64,000 nt of DNA from contig NZ_UGNX01000001.1 in assembly GCF_900452415.1 (NCBI RefSeq), forward strand, positions 3,596,001 through 3,660,000, read 5' to 3'. Below are positions 1 through 7,257 of the stretch, piece by piece. Position 1 is the stretch's first letter. Each line of letters opens with the position of its first letter. Source of the stretch: Legionella cincinnatiensis. GTDB taxonomy: Bacteria > Pseudomonadota > Gammaproteobacteria > Legionellales > Legionellaceae. The notes beneath the pieces were generated by a model. The model did not search any database, was not told the origin of the DNA, and saw only the letters and a list, made by a program, of their open reading frames with translations. A program made the translations under genes and the position numbers.

Positions 1-540
1 GCGAAAGCGGGAGGTCTAATATCTGAAAACCTCGTCACCTTCCGCAAAAGCGGGAGGTCTAATATCTGAAAACCTCGTCACCTTCCGCAAAAGTGGGAGG
101 TCTAATATCTGAAAACCTCGTCACCTTCCGCAAAAGCGGGGGGTCTAATATCTGAAAACCTCGTCACCTTTCGCAAAAGCAGGAGGTCTAATATCTGAAA
201 ACCTCGTCACCTTCCGCAAAAGCGGGAGGTCTAATATCTGAAAACCTCGTCACCTTTCGCAAAAGCGGGAGGTCTAATATCTGAAAACCTCGTCACCTTC
301 CGCAAAAGCGGGAGATCTAATATCTGAGAACCTCGTCACCTTCCGCGAAAGCGGGAGGTCTAATATCTGAGAACCTCGTCACCTTCCGCGAAAGCGGGAG
401 GTCTAATATCTGAGAACCTCGTCACCTTCCGCGAAAGCGGGAGGTCTAATATCTGAGAACCTCGTCACCTTCCGCGAAAGCGGGAGGTCTAATATCTGAG
501 AACCTCGTCACCTTCCGCGAAAGCGGGAGGTCTAATATCA
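1..540. repeat. 43-bp tandem repeat array, 12 full copies plus 24 nt
   Basis: Direct repeats start at 1, 44, 87, 130, 173, 216, 259, 302, 345, 388, 431, 474 and 517, with no unique spacers. Each unit holds the inverted pair GAGGT...ACCTC around a TCTAATATCTGA-like loop, so each unit could form a small hairpin. Copies 1-7 mostly have CTGAAAACCTC and copies 8-12 have CTGAGAACCTC, the clustering of variants expected from local tandem expansion. The period is not a multiple of 3 and every frame has stops, so it is not coding. It may extend past the left window edge. It lies downstream of the leftward LPS genes. Confidence 0.97.
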
Positions 541-597
541 ATAAATAACTTGGTATAAAACCCCACCGAATTAACCGATTTTCGTGAGGTGAATAGA

Positions 598-630
598 GCT
601 GCCCCCAGTTTAATTGTAAACTAGGGGAGC
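598..630. other. inverted repeat between tandem array and rfbD
   Basis: AGTTTA (607-612) pairs with TAAACT (617-622), and CCCC (602-605) pairs with GGGG (624-627) after one mismatch. It sits 60 bases past the rfbD stop on the leftward strand. It could end or stabilise the LPS transcript, but no T-run follows on either strand, so it is not a classical intrinsic terminator. Confidence 0.5.
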
Positions 631-690
631 AAGCGATTACCTCTAATTAAAAAATAGGATGAAGTTTCATTGAAATTATAAAAGCCTATG

Positions 691-1599
691 CTAAGCGTTT
701 GCCATCAGATGGGCGCTCTGCTCAATGAAACTATCCACGACTTCCGGCAAATAATCTTCCCAACTCTGGCACCGAATACCTAATATTTGTTCGATTTTTG
801 TTGTATCCAAAACGGAGTTCTTGGGCCTCGCCGCCTTAGTGACATACTCTTCTGTTTTGATGGGGTTTAACTGCGTGAGGGGCAAAACCATTCCCTTTTT
901 CTGAGCAAGAGCAATAAAAACGCGTGAGAACTCATACCAATTAGTTACACCTGCTCCAGCATAATGATAGATCCCCCAATCATTAAAAGGTGAGGAGTCT
1001 ATTTTGTTGACAATCGCGAGTAACACTCTAGCAATATCTCGAGCTGCCGTTGGTCTACCCCATTGATCCGCAACAACTCTCAGTTCACTCCTAGAGGAAG
1101 CCAATTTTAAAATAGTTTTTACAAAATTATTTCCATAAACTCCGAACACCCAGCTCACACGTAAAATAATGTGTTCTTTAAGTTGTGAGGTAATTGCGTG
1201 CTCACCTGCTAATTTAGACTGCGCATATGCACCTTGAGGGCAAGTGATGTCTGTCTCATTATAGACCCCCTCTTTGGTACCATCAAAAACATAATCCGTA
1301 GACAAGTGAATTAAAGGTACTTTCTTCTGTGCACAATAGAGTGCTACCTGCTCCACAAACTCTGCATTAACAATATGAGCAAGCCTGACTTCATCTTCAG
1401 CCTTATCTACAGCCGTATAGGCAGCTGCATTAATAATCAGTTCGGGTTGTATCGATGAGAGAATTGAGACCACTTCACTAATATGAGCACAGTCTAGTTC
1501 TTTTCTTGTCAACGCAATGACTTTATGTTCTGAAGATTTAAACTGCAGAATAACTTCTGACCCAACTTGACCATTAGCCCCTATAACTAAAATTTTCAT
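691..1599 (-). CDS. rfbD: dTDP-4-dehydrorhamnose reductase (RmlD)
   Basis: Last step of dTDP-L-rhamnose synthesis: NAD(P)H-dependent reduction of dTDP-4-dehydrorhamnose in the cytoplasm. The 302-residue length is normal for the family. An N-terminal Rossmann motif (GANGQVG) is followed by STDYVFDGT and the YxxxK catalytic pair (YAQSK), as in the extended SDR/RmlD family. The start codon overlaps the stop of rfbC by 4 bases (ATGA), so the two are translationally coupled. It is the last gene of the long leftward polysaccharide run. The partners rfbA and rfbB are not in this window. Confidence 0.95.
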   Translation of the reverse strand: MKILVIGANGQVGSEVILQFKSSEHKVIALTRKELDCAHISEVVSILSSIQPELIINAAAYTAVDKAEDEVRLAHIVNAEFVEQVALYCAQKKVPLIHLSTDYVFDGTKEGVYNETDITCPQGAYAQSKLAGEHAITSQLKEHIILRVSWVFGVYGNNFVKTILKLASSRSELRVVADQWGRPTAARDIARVLLAIVNKIDSSPFNDWGIYHYAGAGVTNWYEFSRVFIALAQKKGMVLPLTQLNPIKTEEYVTKAARPKNSVLDTTKIEQILGIRCQSWEDYLPEVVDSFIEQSAHLMANA

Positions 1600-2156
1600 T
1601 GATACCTCGGTAAAAATTGGGGGTCAATCAAGTTCAAAGGTCTAGCTTGAATATCCTTTGCGGAGAGCTGAACATCATCATTTAAAGGCCAATCAATAGC
1701 TAGCTCGGGATCTCGATAGTTGATTGATAATTCACTTTCTGGATGATAATAATCCGTACACTTATAAAAAAAGTCCGCAGTGGCACTTAACACGTAAAAT
1801 CCATGAGCAAAACCTTTAGGAACCCAAAATTGGCGTCTATTTTCTCCTGAAAGAATCACACCAACCCAAGAACCATAAGTAGGCGAGCCAACTCTAATGT
1901 CAACGGCCACATCAAAAACTTCACCGGCTAAAACAGATACTAATTTTCCCTGGGTTTGCTGGCTTTGATAATGCAATCCTCGTAAAACACCTTTTCGTGA
2001 ACGCGATAAATTATCCTGGACAAACGTATCTTCTATACCAAGCAACTCCTCATACCGCTTAATCTGGAATGTTTCATAAAAAAAACCACGTTCATCACCA
2101 AAAACACGGGGCTCTATAATTTTAACTTCCGGTATTTTTGTGTCTAAAATATTCAT
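1596..2156 (-). CDS. rfbC: dTDP-4-dehydrorhamnose 3,5-epimerase (RmlC)
   Basis: Converts dTDP-4-keto-6-deoxyglucose to dTDP-4-keto-rhamnose, the substrate of the adjacent RmlD. The 186-residue cupin shows the family hallmarks: DERGFFYE near the N-terminus, QDNLSRS followed by GVLRGLHYQ with the catalytic His, and FWVPKGFAHGF. The length is typical. It is coupled to rfbD by a 4-base overlap and preceded by a 137-bp gap, so it may have its own promoter within the locus. Confidence 0.95.
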   Translation of the reverse strand: MNILDTKIPEVKIIEPRVFGDERGFFYETFQIKRYEELLGIEDTFVQDNLSRSRKGVLRGLHYQSQQTQGKLVSVLAGEVFDVAVDIRVGSPTYGSWVGVILSGENRRQFWVPKGFAHGFYVLSATADFFYKCTDYYHPESELSINYRDPELAIDWPLNDDVQLSAKDIQARPLNLIDPQFLPRYQ

Positions 2157-2293
2157 AAAACTGCCTTGTATGTAGAATATAATTGTTTAGAAAATATCAT
2201 GAATTGACATAAAAAACCAATCCAATATCACTATGAATAAAAATGCGAAATATAGCTCAATCTTTTAATCTAGTTTCGTGGATATAAAATTTA

Positions 2294-2704
2294 TTAATAT
2301 GCCTCCCGGAACGACCACCGTTTATGGCCTAGGTAACTTGTAAATACGGGAACAGCCAACCCCACTGCATGAGCGATTTCCTCCACAAATAGATCCACTC
2401 CCAAAAAAGGCAAAAGATAATTAGCTAAACTTATGCTAATTATCCAAGTTTGTAATACAGCAATAAGATTAACTAAAGTAAACCACATAATAGAACGATG
2501 CGTACTCTGCGTTCCTTTTTTAAATACAACGACCTTAGCAAGAATAAATGCGCTAATCATCCCTGTAATATAAGCAAGAAATATAGACAAAGAAAAATTA
2601 AACCATAAACCATAAGCTATACGTGAACTAAAATTAATGACTGCAGCTATACCTCCCGTGAATAAAAAGAGGACGAATTGTCTCGAGAAAAATTGTTTCT
2701 TCAT
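2294..2704 (-). CDS. GtrA-family small membrane protein, possible polyprenyl-sugar carrier/flippase
   Basis: A protein of 136 residues with about four hydrophobic segments and the basic C-terminal end (HKRWSF) common in GtrA proteins. GtrA members help polyprenyl-phosphate-linked sugars cross the inner membrane. The mycobacterial member Rv3789 is encoded beside dprE1/dprE2 and is linked to decaprenyl-phosphoryl-arabinose use. Here the gene is in the same leftward run as DprE1/DprE2-like and UbiA-like genes, which supports a similar role; this is inference from context. Its start overlaps the stop of the upstream flavoprotein gene (ATGA). Confidence 0.8.
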   Translation of the reverse strand: MKKQFFSRQFVLFLFTGGIAAVINFSSRIAYGLWFNFSLSIFLAYITGMISAFILAKVVVFKKGTQSTHRSIMWFTLVNLIAVLQTWIISISLANYLLPFLGVDLFVEEIAHAVGLAVPVFTSYLGHKRWSFREAY

Positions 2705-3987
2705 GCTATTGCTTCTTGTGCCATTTTTCTTCCGAAATCAATACTTTCAGAAATTCCTCTATCTTCAGGATAGTAATAGGAAGTATCCGCTACCCATAAT
2801 CCCTTAACGGGTAATCCTACAGGAGGTAATTGGTTTAAAAACCCAGGAGAGCAGATAGGCTGTGCATAACGATATCGATTTACACGAATATCTATAATAT
2901 GCTTATCATCTAACTCTGAGTTAATTTTTTTTAAATAAGTGCGTACTTTATCAATAAATACTTGATCAGTCTCTGCAAATTTAGGATGTTCACCTGGCAT
3001 ATAAAAAGGCACATATAAAATATGTTGTCCAAGATTTCTTAAGTTTGAGTACTCAACCAAACCAGGAATATCCATATCCGGATCATTAATATTAAGCCAG
3101 AAATTTTCAGTTAAAGGTTTTTGAAGTTTTACAATAACACATGCAACAGCGATATTCTTAATAGACTGAAAACTCTTCATAATAGGTTCAGGAAGATCTG
3201 GCATTATTTTAGGGACAAACGGCAATGGTATAGTACTAATCACCTTATCAAAGTATTCAATCTTTCCTGCTACCTCTATCCCTTGTACTTTTCCATCTGT
3301 AATTATCACTTTGTTGACTGGACACTTAAGCCTCACTTCTCCACCATTGACTTCTATCTCTGACTTCATTGCTTGCAATAAAGTTTCAGAACCTCCCTCT
3401 AAATATCCTAATTTCTCTCGAAATAAATTATATCTCGACTTGCCAATTCTTCTTATTCTACTCCATATCCATGCAGCCGATAAGTTATTGGCATAATCAT
3501 AAAACTTATATTCAAAAAGCTTATGCCATAAAACATCATATGCTCTTTTACCAATCCATCGTTTAATCCATTTAGTGGCTTCCACATTATCAAGTGATTG
3601 CCAAGAACCCCGTTTTGTAGACAGAAAAGCATGAAACCCATAACGAAACTTAGATATAGGGTTTAAGCCACGAAATTTAAGAAGCGCAACTGGATTACCC
3701 CAAGGTTGCAATCTATTTTGATACCAGTACCCCATTTTTGTTTCAACCCAACGCATTTTATCAGTCAATCCTAATTCATCTAATGTTTTTAAAAATGCGT
3801 GATCTGAAGTACAATGAAAATGATAATAGCGCTCTATGGATAAACCTGAAAAATCAAAAGAGGCACTCATTCCTCCTACTCTATCATCTGCTTCAAAAAT
3901 AATAGGCTGATGCCCTTCACGTGCCAGATGATAAGCTACTGCCAAACCCATTGGGCCAGCTCCCAGTACAGCAATCCTTTGACTCAT
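2701..3987 (-). CDS. FAD/NAD(P)-dependent oxidoreductase, protoporphyrinogen oxidase/amine oxidase-like
   Basis: A 428-residue flavoprotein. The N-terminus has the dinucleotide-binding GAGPMGLAVAYHL motif, then the acidic ribose-binding strand (IIFEADDRVGGMSAS). The C-terminus ends in a second FAD-contact segment (GLWVADTSYYYPEDRGISES). This arrangement fits the amine-oxidase/UDP-galactopyranose-mutase-like superfamily often found in polysaccharide loci. The substrate cannot be read from sequence. It is packed between the GtrA gene (4-base overlap) and the epimerase gene (3-base gap), so it is surely co-transcribed and probably acts on the same sugar or lipid-linked sugar. Confidence 0.75.
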   Translation of the reverse strand: MSQRIAVLGAGPMGLAVAYHLAREGHQPIIFEADDRVGGMSASFDFSGLSIERYYHFHCTSDHAFLKTLDELGLTDKMRWVETKMGYWYQNRLQPWGNPVALLKFRGLNPISKFRYGFHAFLSTKRGSWQSLDNVEATKWIKRWIGKRAYDVLWHKLFEYKFYDYANNLSAAWIWSRIRRIGKSRYNLFREKLGYLEGGSETLLQAMKSEIEVNGGEVRLKCPVNKVIITDGKVQGIEVAGKIEYFDKVISTIPLPFVPKIMPDLPEPIMKSFQSIKNIAVACVIVKLQKPLTENFWLNINDPDMDIPGLVEYSNLRNLGQHILYVPFYMPGEHPKFAETDQVFIDKVRTYLKKINSELDDKHIIDIRVNRYRYAQPICSPGFLNQLPPVGLPVKGLWVADTSYYYPEDRGISESIDFGRKMAQEAIA

Positions 3988-3990
3988 TTT

Positions 3991-4935
3991 TTAAAACTCC
4001 AAAATTATTTTCTTATAAGTAGGCTCATTAAAAGTTTCATCAATTGCTTTACTAAAGCGGGTATAAGGCACATCAAAAATATGAGGCCAGTCAATAACTT
4101 CAAATTCATCTTTAGCACTTAATGCAGAAAGTTGTTGAGTAGTAAACGGAGGGTTTTTATCCACGAGCCCCCATACCCATAGAAGAAGATAAAATAAGTG
4201 ATATGGAATTTTTGTAATTATAGTTTTCGCATCAGTAGTACGTTTTATTTCACGTATAATATCAATATAATCAATACACTCATGACCCGAAATATTATAA
4301 ACACCACCAACAAACTGTTTTTCAATACAACTAACAATAATATTGCAAAAATCACCTACATAAAGGGGTTGGCGCATATATCGTCCATGCCCAGGAATCG
4401 GAAAAACAGGCACTTTTTTCATAAATCGAGAGAGCCAGCCTAAATGTTTACGGTCAAACCAACCAAACATTAAGGTGGGGCGTAAGATAACACAGGGAAT
4501 ACCACTGGCAAGCACAAGATCTTCTTGTTCTTTTTTAGTATTCGTATAAAAATCATTGGCTACTGATTCTACAACTGAAGAGCTTATGTGAACTAAGTAA
4601 GGAATTTTACTGTCTTTGATTGTTTCAAGAATGAGTTTTGTTGAACTCACATTGTTATGAACAAATTCTTGGTAATCATTTCCACCAATTTGAGCTTGTA
4701 ACATTACAACTACATCTGCCCCAACAAAATGCTTCTGCCATTCACCGGGGACAGATACATCTGCATATTCAGCCGTAATATCAGGATGCAATTTTTTTAA
4801 AATAGCTAAATTAGTCTGATGCTTGTCTAAAACAACGATCTCTTTATAGCCCTTAGCCTTAAGGCGAATCACTAAGTTTTGACCAACTAGTCCCGCCCCC
4901 CCTGGAATGATGATTTTTTTTATTATTTGGCTCAT
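3991..4935 (-). CDS. NAD-dependent epimerase/dehydratase (extended SDR)
   Basis: A 314-residue protein with the N-terminal motif GGAGLVGQNLV, a HISSSVVES segment at the catalytic Ser position and LRPTLMFGWFDRKH downstream. In the usual YxxxK region the sequence reads YTNTKKEQE, so Tyr and Lys are present. It is probably a nucleotide-sugar epimerase, dehydratase or reductase supplying the locus. The exact sugar is unknown. It lies 3 bases upstream of the flavoprotein gene. Confidence 0.75.
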   Translation of the reverse strand: MSQIIKKIIIPGGAGLVGQNLVIRLKAKGYKEIVVLDKHQTNLAILKKLHPDITAEYADVSVPGEWQKHFVGADVVVMLQAQIGGNDYQEFVHNNVSSTKLILETIKDSKIPYLVHISSSVVESVANDFYTNTKKEQEDLVLASGIPCVILRPTLMFGWFDRKHLGWLSRFMKKVPVFPIPGHGRYMRQPLYVGDFCNIIVSCIEKQFVGGVYNISGHECIDYIDIIREIKRTTDAKTIITKIPYHLFYLLLWVWGLVDKNPPFTTQQLSALSAKDEFEVIDWPHIFDVPYTRFSKAIDETFNEPTYKKIILEF

Positions 4936-5043
4936 AAAAAATCCATTTTATTTTCTAAACATTAACTAAAACAATTAGTTATTTATAAAAATAGTAACAT
5001 TATTAATAATATAATCCCAATATATTCTTTTCGGAATGTTTCT

Positions 5044-7122
5044 CTAAGCAGCATTTTTTTTAAAAAAACTTATAGTTTTAAATTGAGAACAAATTTTAAT
5101 ATTATTCCCTTCTTCATAAGCTAAACGAAGAGTATAATTTTTCTCAAAATTAGAAACATCAGCAGTAGCCACATAGCCTGAAGCATCTAATATTGGATTT
5201 TTAAAATGTGCTCCGACATCAGGCCTCAATGTCCGCCTCGTTTTAATAAAAATGCTTTTCCCATTATTATCAGTTAAAACTAAAAGAACAGCTTCAGGAA
5301 GTTCTGCTTTAGAATCAACAAATTTAGTTAACCAACCCTGTACCTTTAACAATCTATTTGATAAAAAAGATGGGGAATAAGGGGCGTCATTAATAGTATC
5401 AATATACCCCTCACAGTTTTTTGTTATAACAATTCGTTGATGATTTGACTTCCTTATATATCCATTCAAAATATTTAATTGGCACGAAGCGCCATCTCCT
5501 TGCAATACAAGATCTTTTGATATTTGAGAGGTCACCAAATAACCTTCATATAAAGTTCTTAGACCATCTTTTTTTGTAATTGCATATCCCACTATTTTAT
5601 TTTTAGAATTCAAGAAACGAATCATTTGGGGTTGAGATTTTGAATTAAGCCAACCGCTAACATGAACAAAACGCTTATCCGGTTCTACTTCATCAATACT
5701 AGTTAAACTGCCTTCTCGACATATTGGTAAGGTATAAGCATTTATAGTTTTTCCAATGTATCGGGTTTCATTGAAAGGATATAAGCCAAAAATTGATAAA
5801 TTTTTCTCTGAAGCCTTTTGAGCTATAGAAAGAGCCGCTTGAGTATCTGGATAAACTTTTTTGATTTGTATTGAGTCATTGACTCCAAGTCCTAATGCAA
5901 GTGCGGCAACTTTTCTTTCAAATAAAATATTATCTTTGGATTGCAAAGCTTCAAATTGTGAATTCACTATAGATACAGTTAAAAATATACCTAAAACCGC
6001 ATACATTAAACGTTCACTTATTTTTCTACTAGATCGAGTCTCTCGAGTCTTATTCAGAATAGATGGTAAAATCACAATTAACAAAGAAGCCCACGCCATG
6101 ATAGTTGGTGTTGTATAACGACCACCTAAAGATTGCACCGCCCCCAAATGTAATCTTCCCAGACCGGTACAAACAGCTGTACCCTCAACATAAAAAATAA
6201 AAAACAGCAAAGTTAATTTCAGAGTGGCTCTAGGCAACCTCGGTATCAATTGAATAGCCATCGTAGCCGAGCTAACCACAAGAATTAATCCAGCAAGCCA
6301 AGCAACTACTTTCTGTTTGAATATAAAATAAAAAGGATTGCCTAGATACATCAAAATATAATTTAATAACTCTAAAGGTTTGCTTTTTAGTGACTGTTGT
6401 ATGGGTTCATGGTAACTTGCCGAATTATACGTATAAAAATAGAAGCCGAAGCCAATTATAGTAAAAATCATTAAGCTGAAAATACGCACTTTACTTTGTT
6501 GAGTAAGAACAGTATAAACAAGCATCAATGGCAAAGCCAAAATACCATTCGCCATCGTTCCAAGTGACATTAGGCCCAATATACATGCAATACCAAAATG
6601 TAATTTTTTAGTGTTGTTTGCTGCTTTATTTAGCTCATAGAACGCACATAATGGCAAAATTTGAGCCAAGAAAAACTGGCTTTGAAAAGGCCATACTAAA
6701 TTTTCTTGTTGAGACCATAAAAATAACCAAGCTGTTATTATGAGACTCCAAAAAAATTCATTAACTCTATTTTTATCCTCTATTATCGCATGTATTATTC
6801 GCCAAAAAAGTAAGGCACTTAATAAAACTAGAAAATAATTAATAACAATTAAAAATAAACCGCTACCATCAAACCATTTTAAATCGATCCAAAACAATAA
6901 TCGAGAAAGTAAAATGCAATGTTCATTGTGCTGGCTCCACCACAATGAAGTATTGCCTTCACTAATTTTTATAAAAAACTCGATTTCGCCTCTCCACATA
7001 TCCCAAAATGGAACAGGTGAATAAGACTGGTATGCACCAAAAATTGCTAATCCCATCATCAAAATAACCAAGGATACCGGTAAAATTAGAATTAAGACTC
7101 TATTTTTAATAATTGGTTTCAT
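5044..7122 (-). CDS. polytopic membrane protein, candidate GT-C glycosyltransferase with C-terminal module
   Basis: A protein of 692 residues. About 400 N-terminal residues carry many hydrophobic helices, with a first outer loop containing FWDMWRGEIEFF followed by a conserved-looking WWSQHNEHCIL stretch. This resembles the GT-C plan (acidic first loop, many helices). The C-terminal ~240 residues are soluble and end in a ~115-residue module (5070-5415) that occurs twice in the next gene. The arrangement of helices plus a C-terminal beta-rich module recalls mycobacterial Emb/Aft arabinosyltransferases, but I see no direct sequence identity. I chose the ATG at 7122 over a TTG one codon upstream. 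The function is inferred from architecture and from the DprE1/E2 neighbours. Confidence 0.6.
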   Translation of the reverse strand: MKPIIKNRVLILILPVSLVILMMGLAIFGAYQSYSPVPFWDMWRGEIEFFIKISEGNTSLWWSQHNEHCILLSRLLFWIDLKWFDGSGLFLIVINYFLVLLSALLFWRIIHAIIEDKNRVNEFFWSLIITAWLFLWSQQENLVWPFQSQFFLAQILPLCAFYELNKAANNTKKLHFGIACILGLMSLGTMANGILALPLMLVYTVLTQQSKVRIFSLMIFTIIGFGFYFYTYNSASYHEPIQQSLKSKPLELLNYILMYLGNPFYFIFKQKVVAWLAGLILVVSSATMAIQLIPRLPRATLKLTLLFFIFYVEGTAVCTGLGRLHLGAVQSLGGRYTTPTIMAWASLLIVILPSILNKTRETRSSRKISERLMYAVLGIFLTVSIVNSQFEALQSKDNILFERKVAALALGLGVNDSIQIKKVYPDTQAALSIAQKASEKNLSIFGLYPFNETRYIGKTINAYTLPICREGSLTSIDEVEPDKRFVHVSGWLNSKSQPQMIRFLNSKNKIVGYAITKKDGLRTLYEGYLVTSQISKDLVLQGDGASCQLNILNGYIRKSNHQRIVITKNCEGYIDTINDAPYSPSFLSNRLLKVQGWLTKFVDSKAELPEAVLLVLTDNNGKSIFIKTRRTLRPDVGAHFKNPILDASGYVATADVSNFEKNYTLRLAYEEGNNIKICSQFKTISFFKKNAA
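5070..5415 (-). repeat. C-terminal ~115-aa module, copy 1 of 3
   Basis: Runs from CEGYIDTIND to NIKICSQFKT. It shares with the two copies in the adjacent gene the blocks LLVLTD, RPDVGAHFKNPI, SGYxAxADVS and a C-terminal KICxQFK. All copies start and end with a Cys, suggesting a disulfide-closed periplasmic domain, perhaps carbohydrate-binding. A more divergent module may precede it in the same protein. Confidence 0.8.
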
Positions 7123-7257
7123 CAAATATATCTCTTCATTTAAAGGGAAAGCATTACTGTTAAATTTTATAAATATATAAAAAATATAATGAACTGTTTT
7201 AGTCAGATAATCTCTTATCAGATCTCTTACTAAATATACTTTTCTTCTTAACCTCTT

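Noticed and set aside
1..540. Possible CRISPR array
   Set aside because: Repeats are directly adjacent with no unique spacers and no cas genes nearby.
3121..3566. Several short plus-strand ORFs
   Set aside because: All are inside the flavoprotein gene, which has a complete FAD-binding fold on the other strand.
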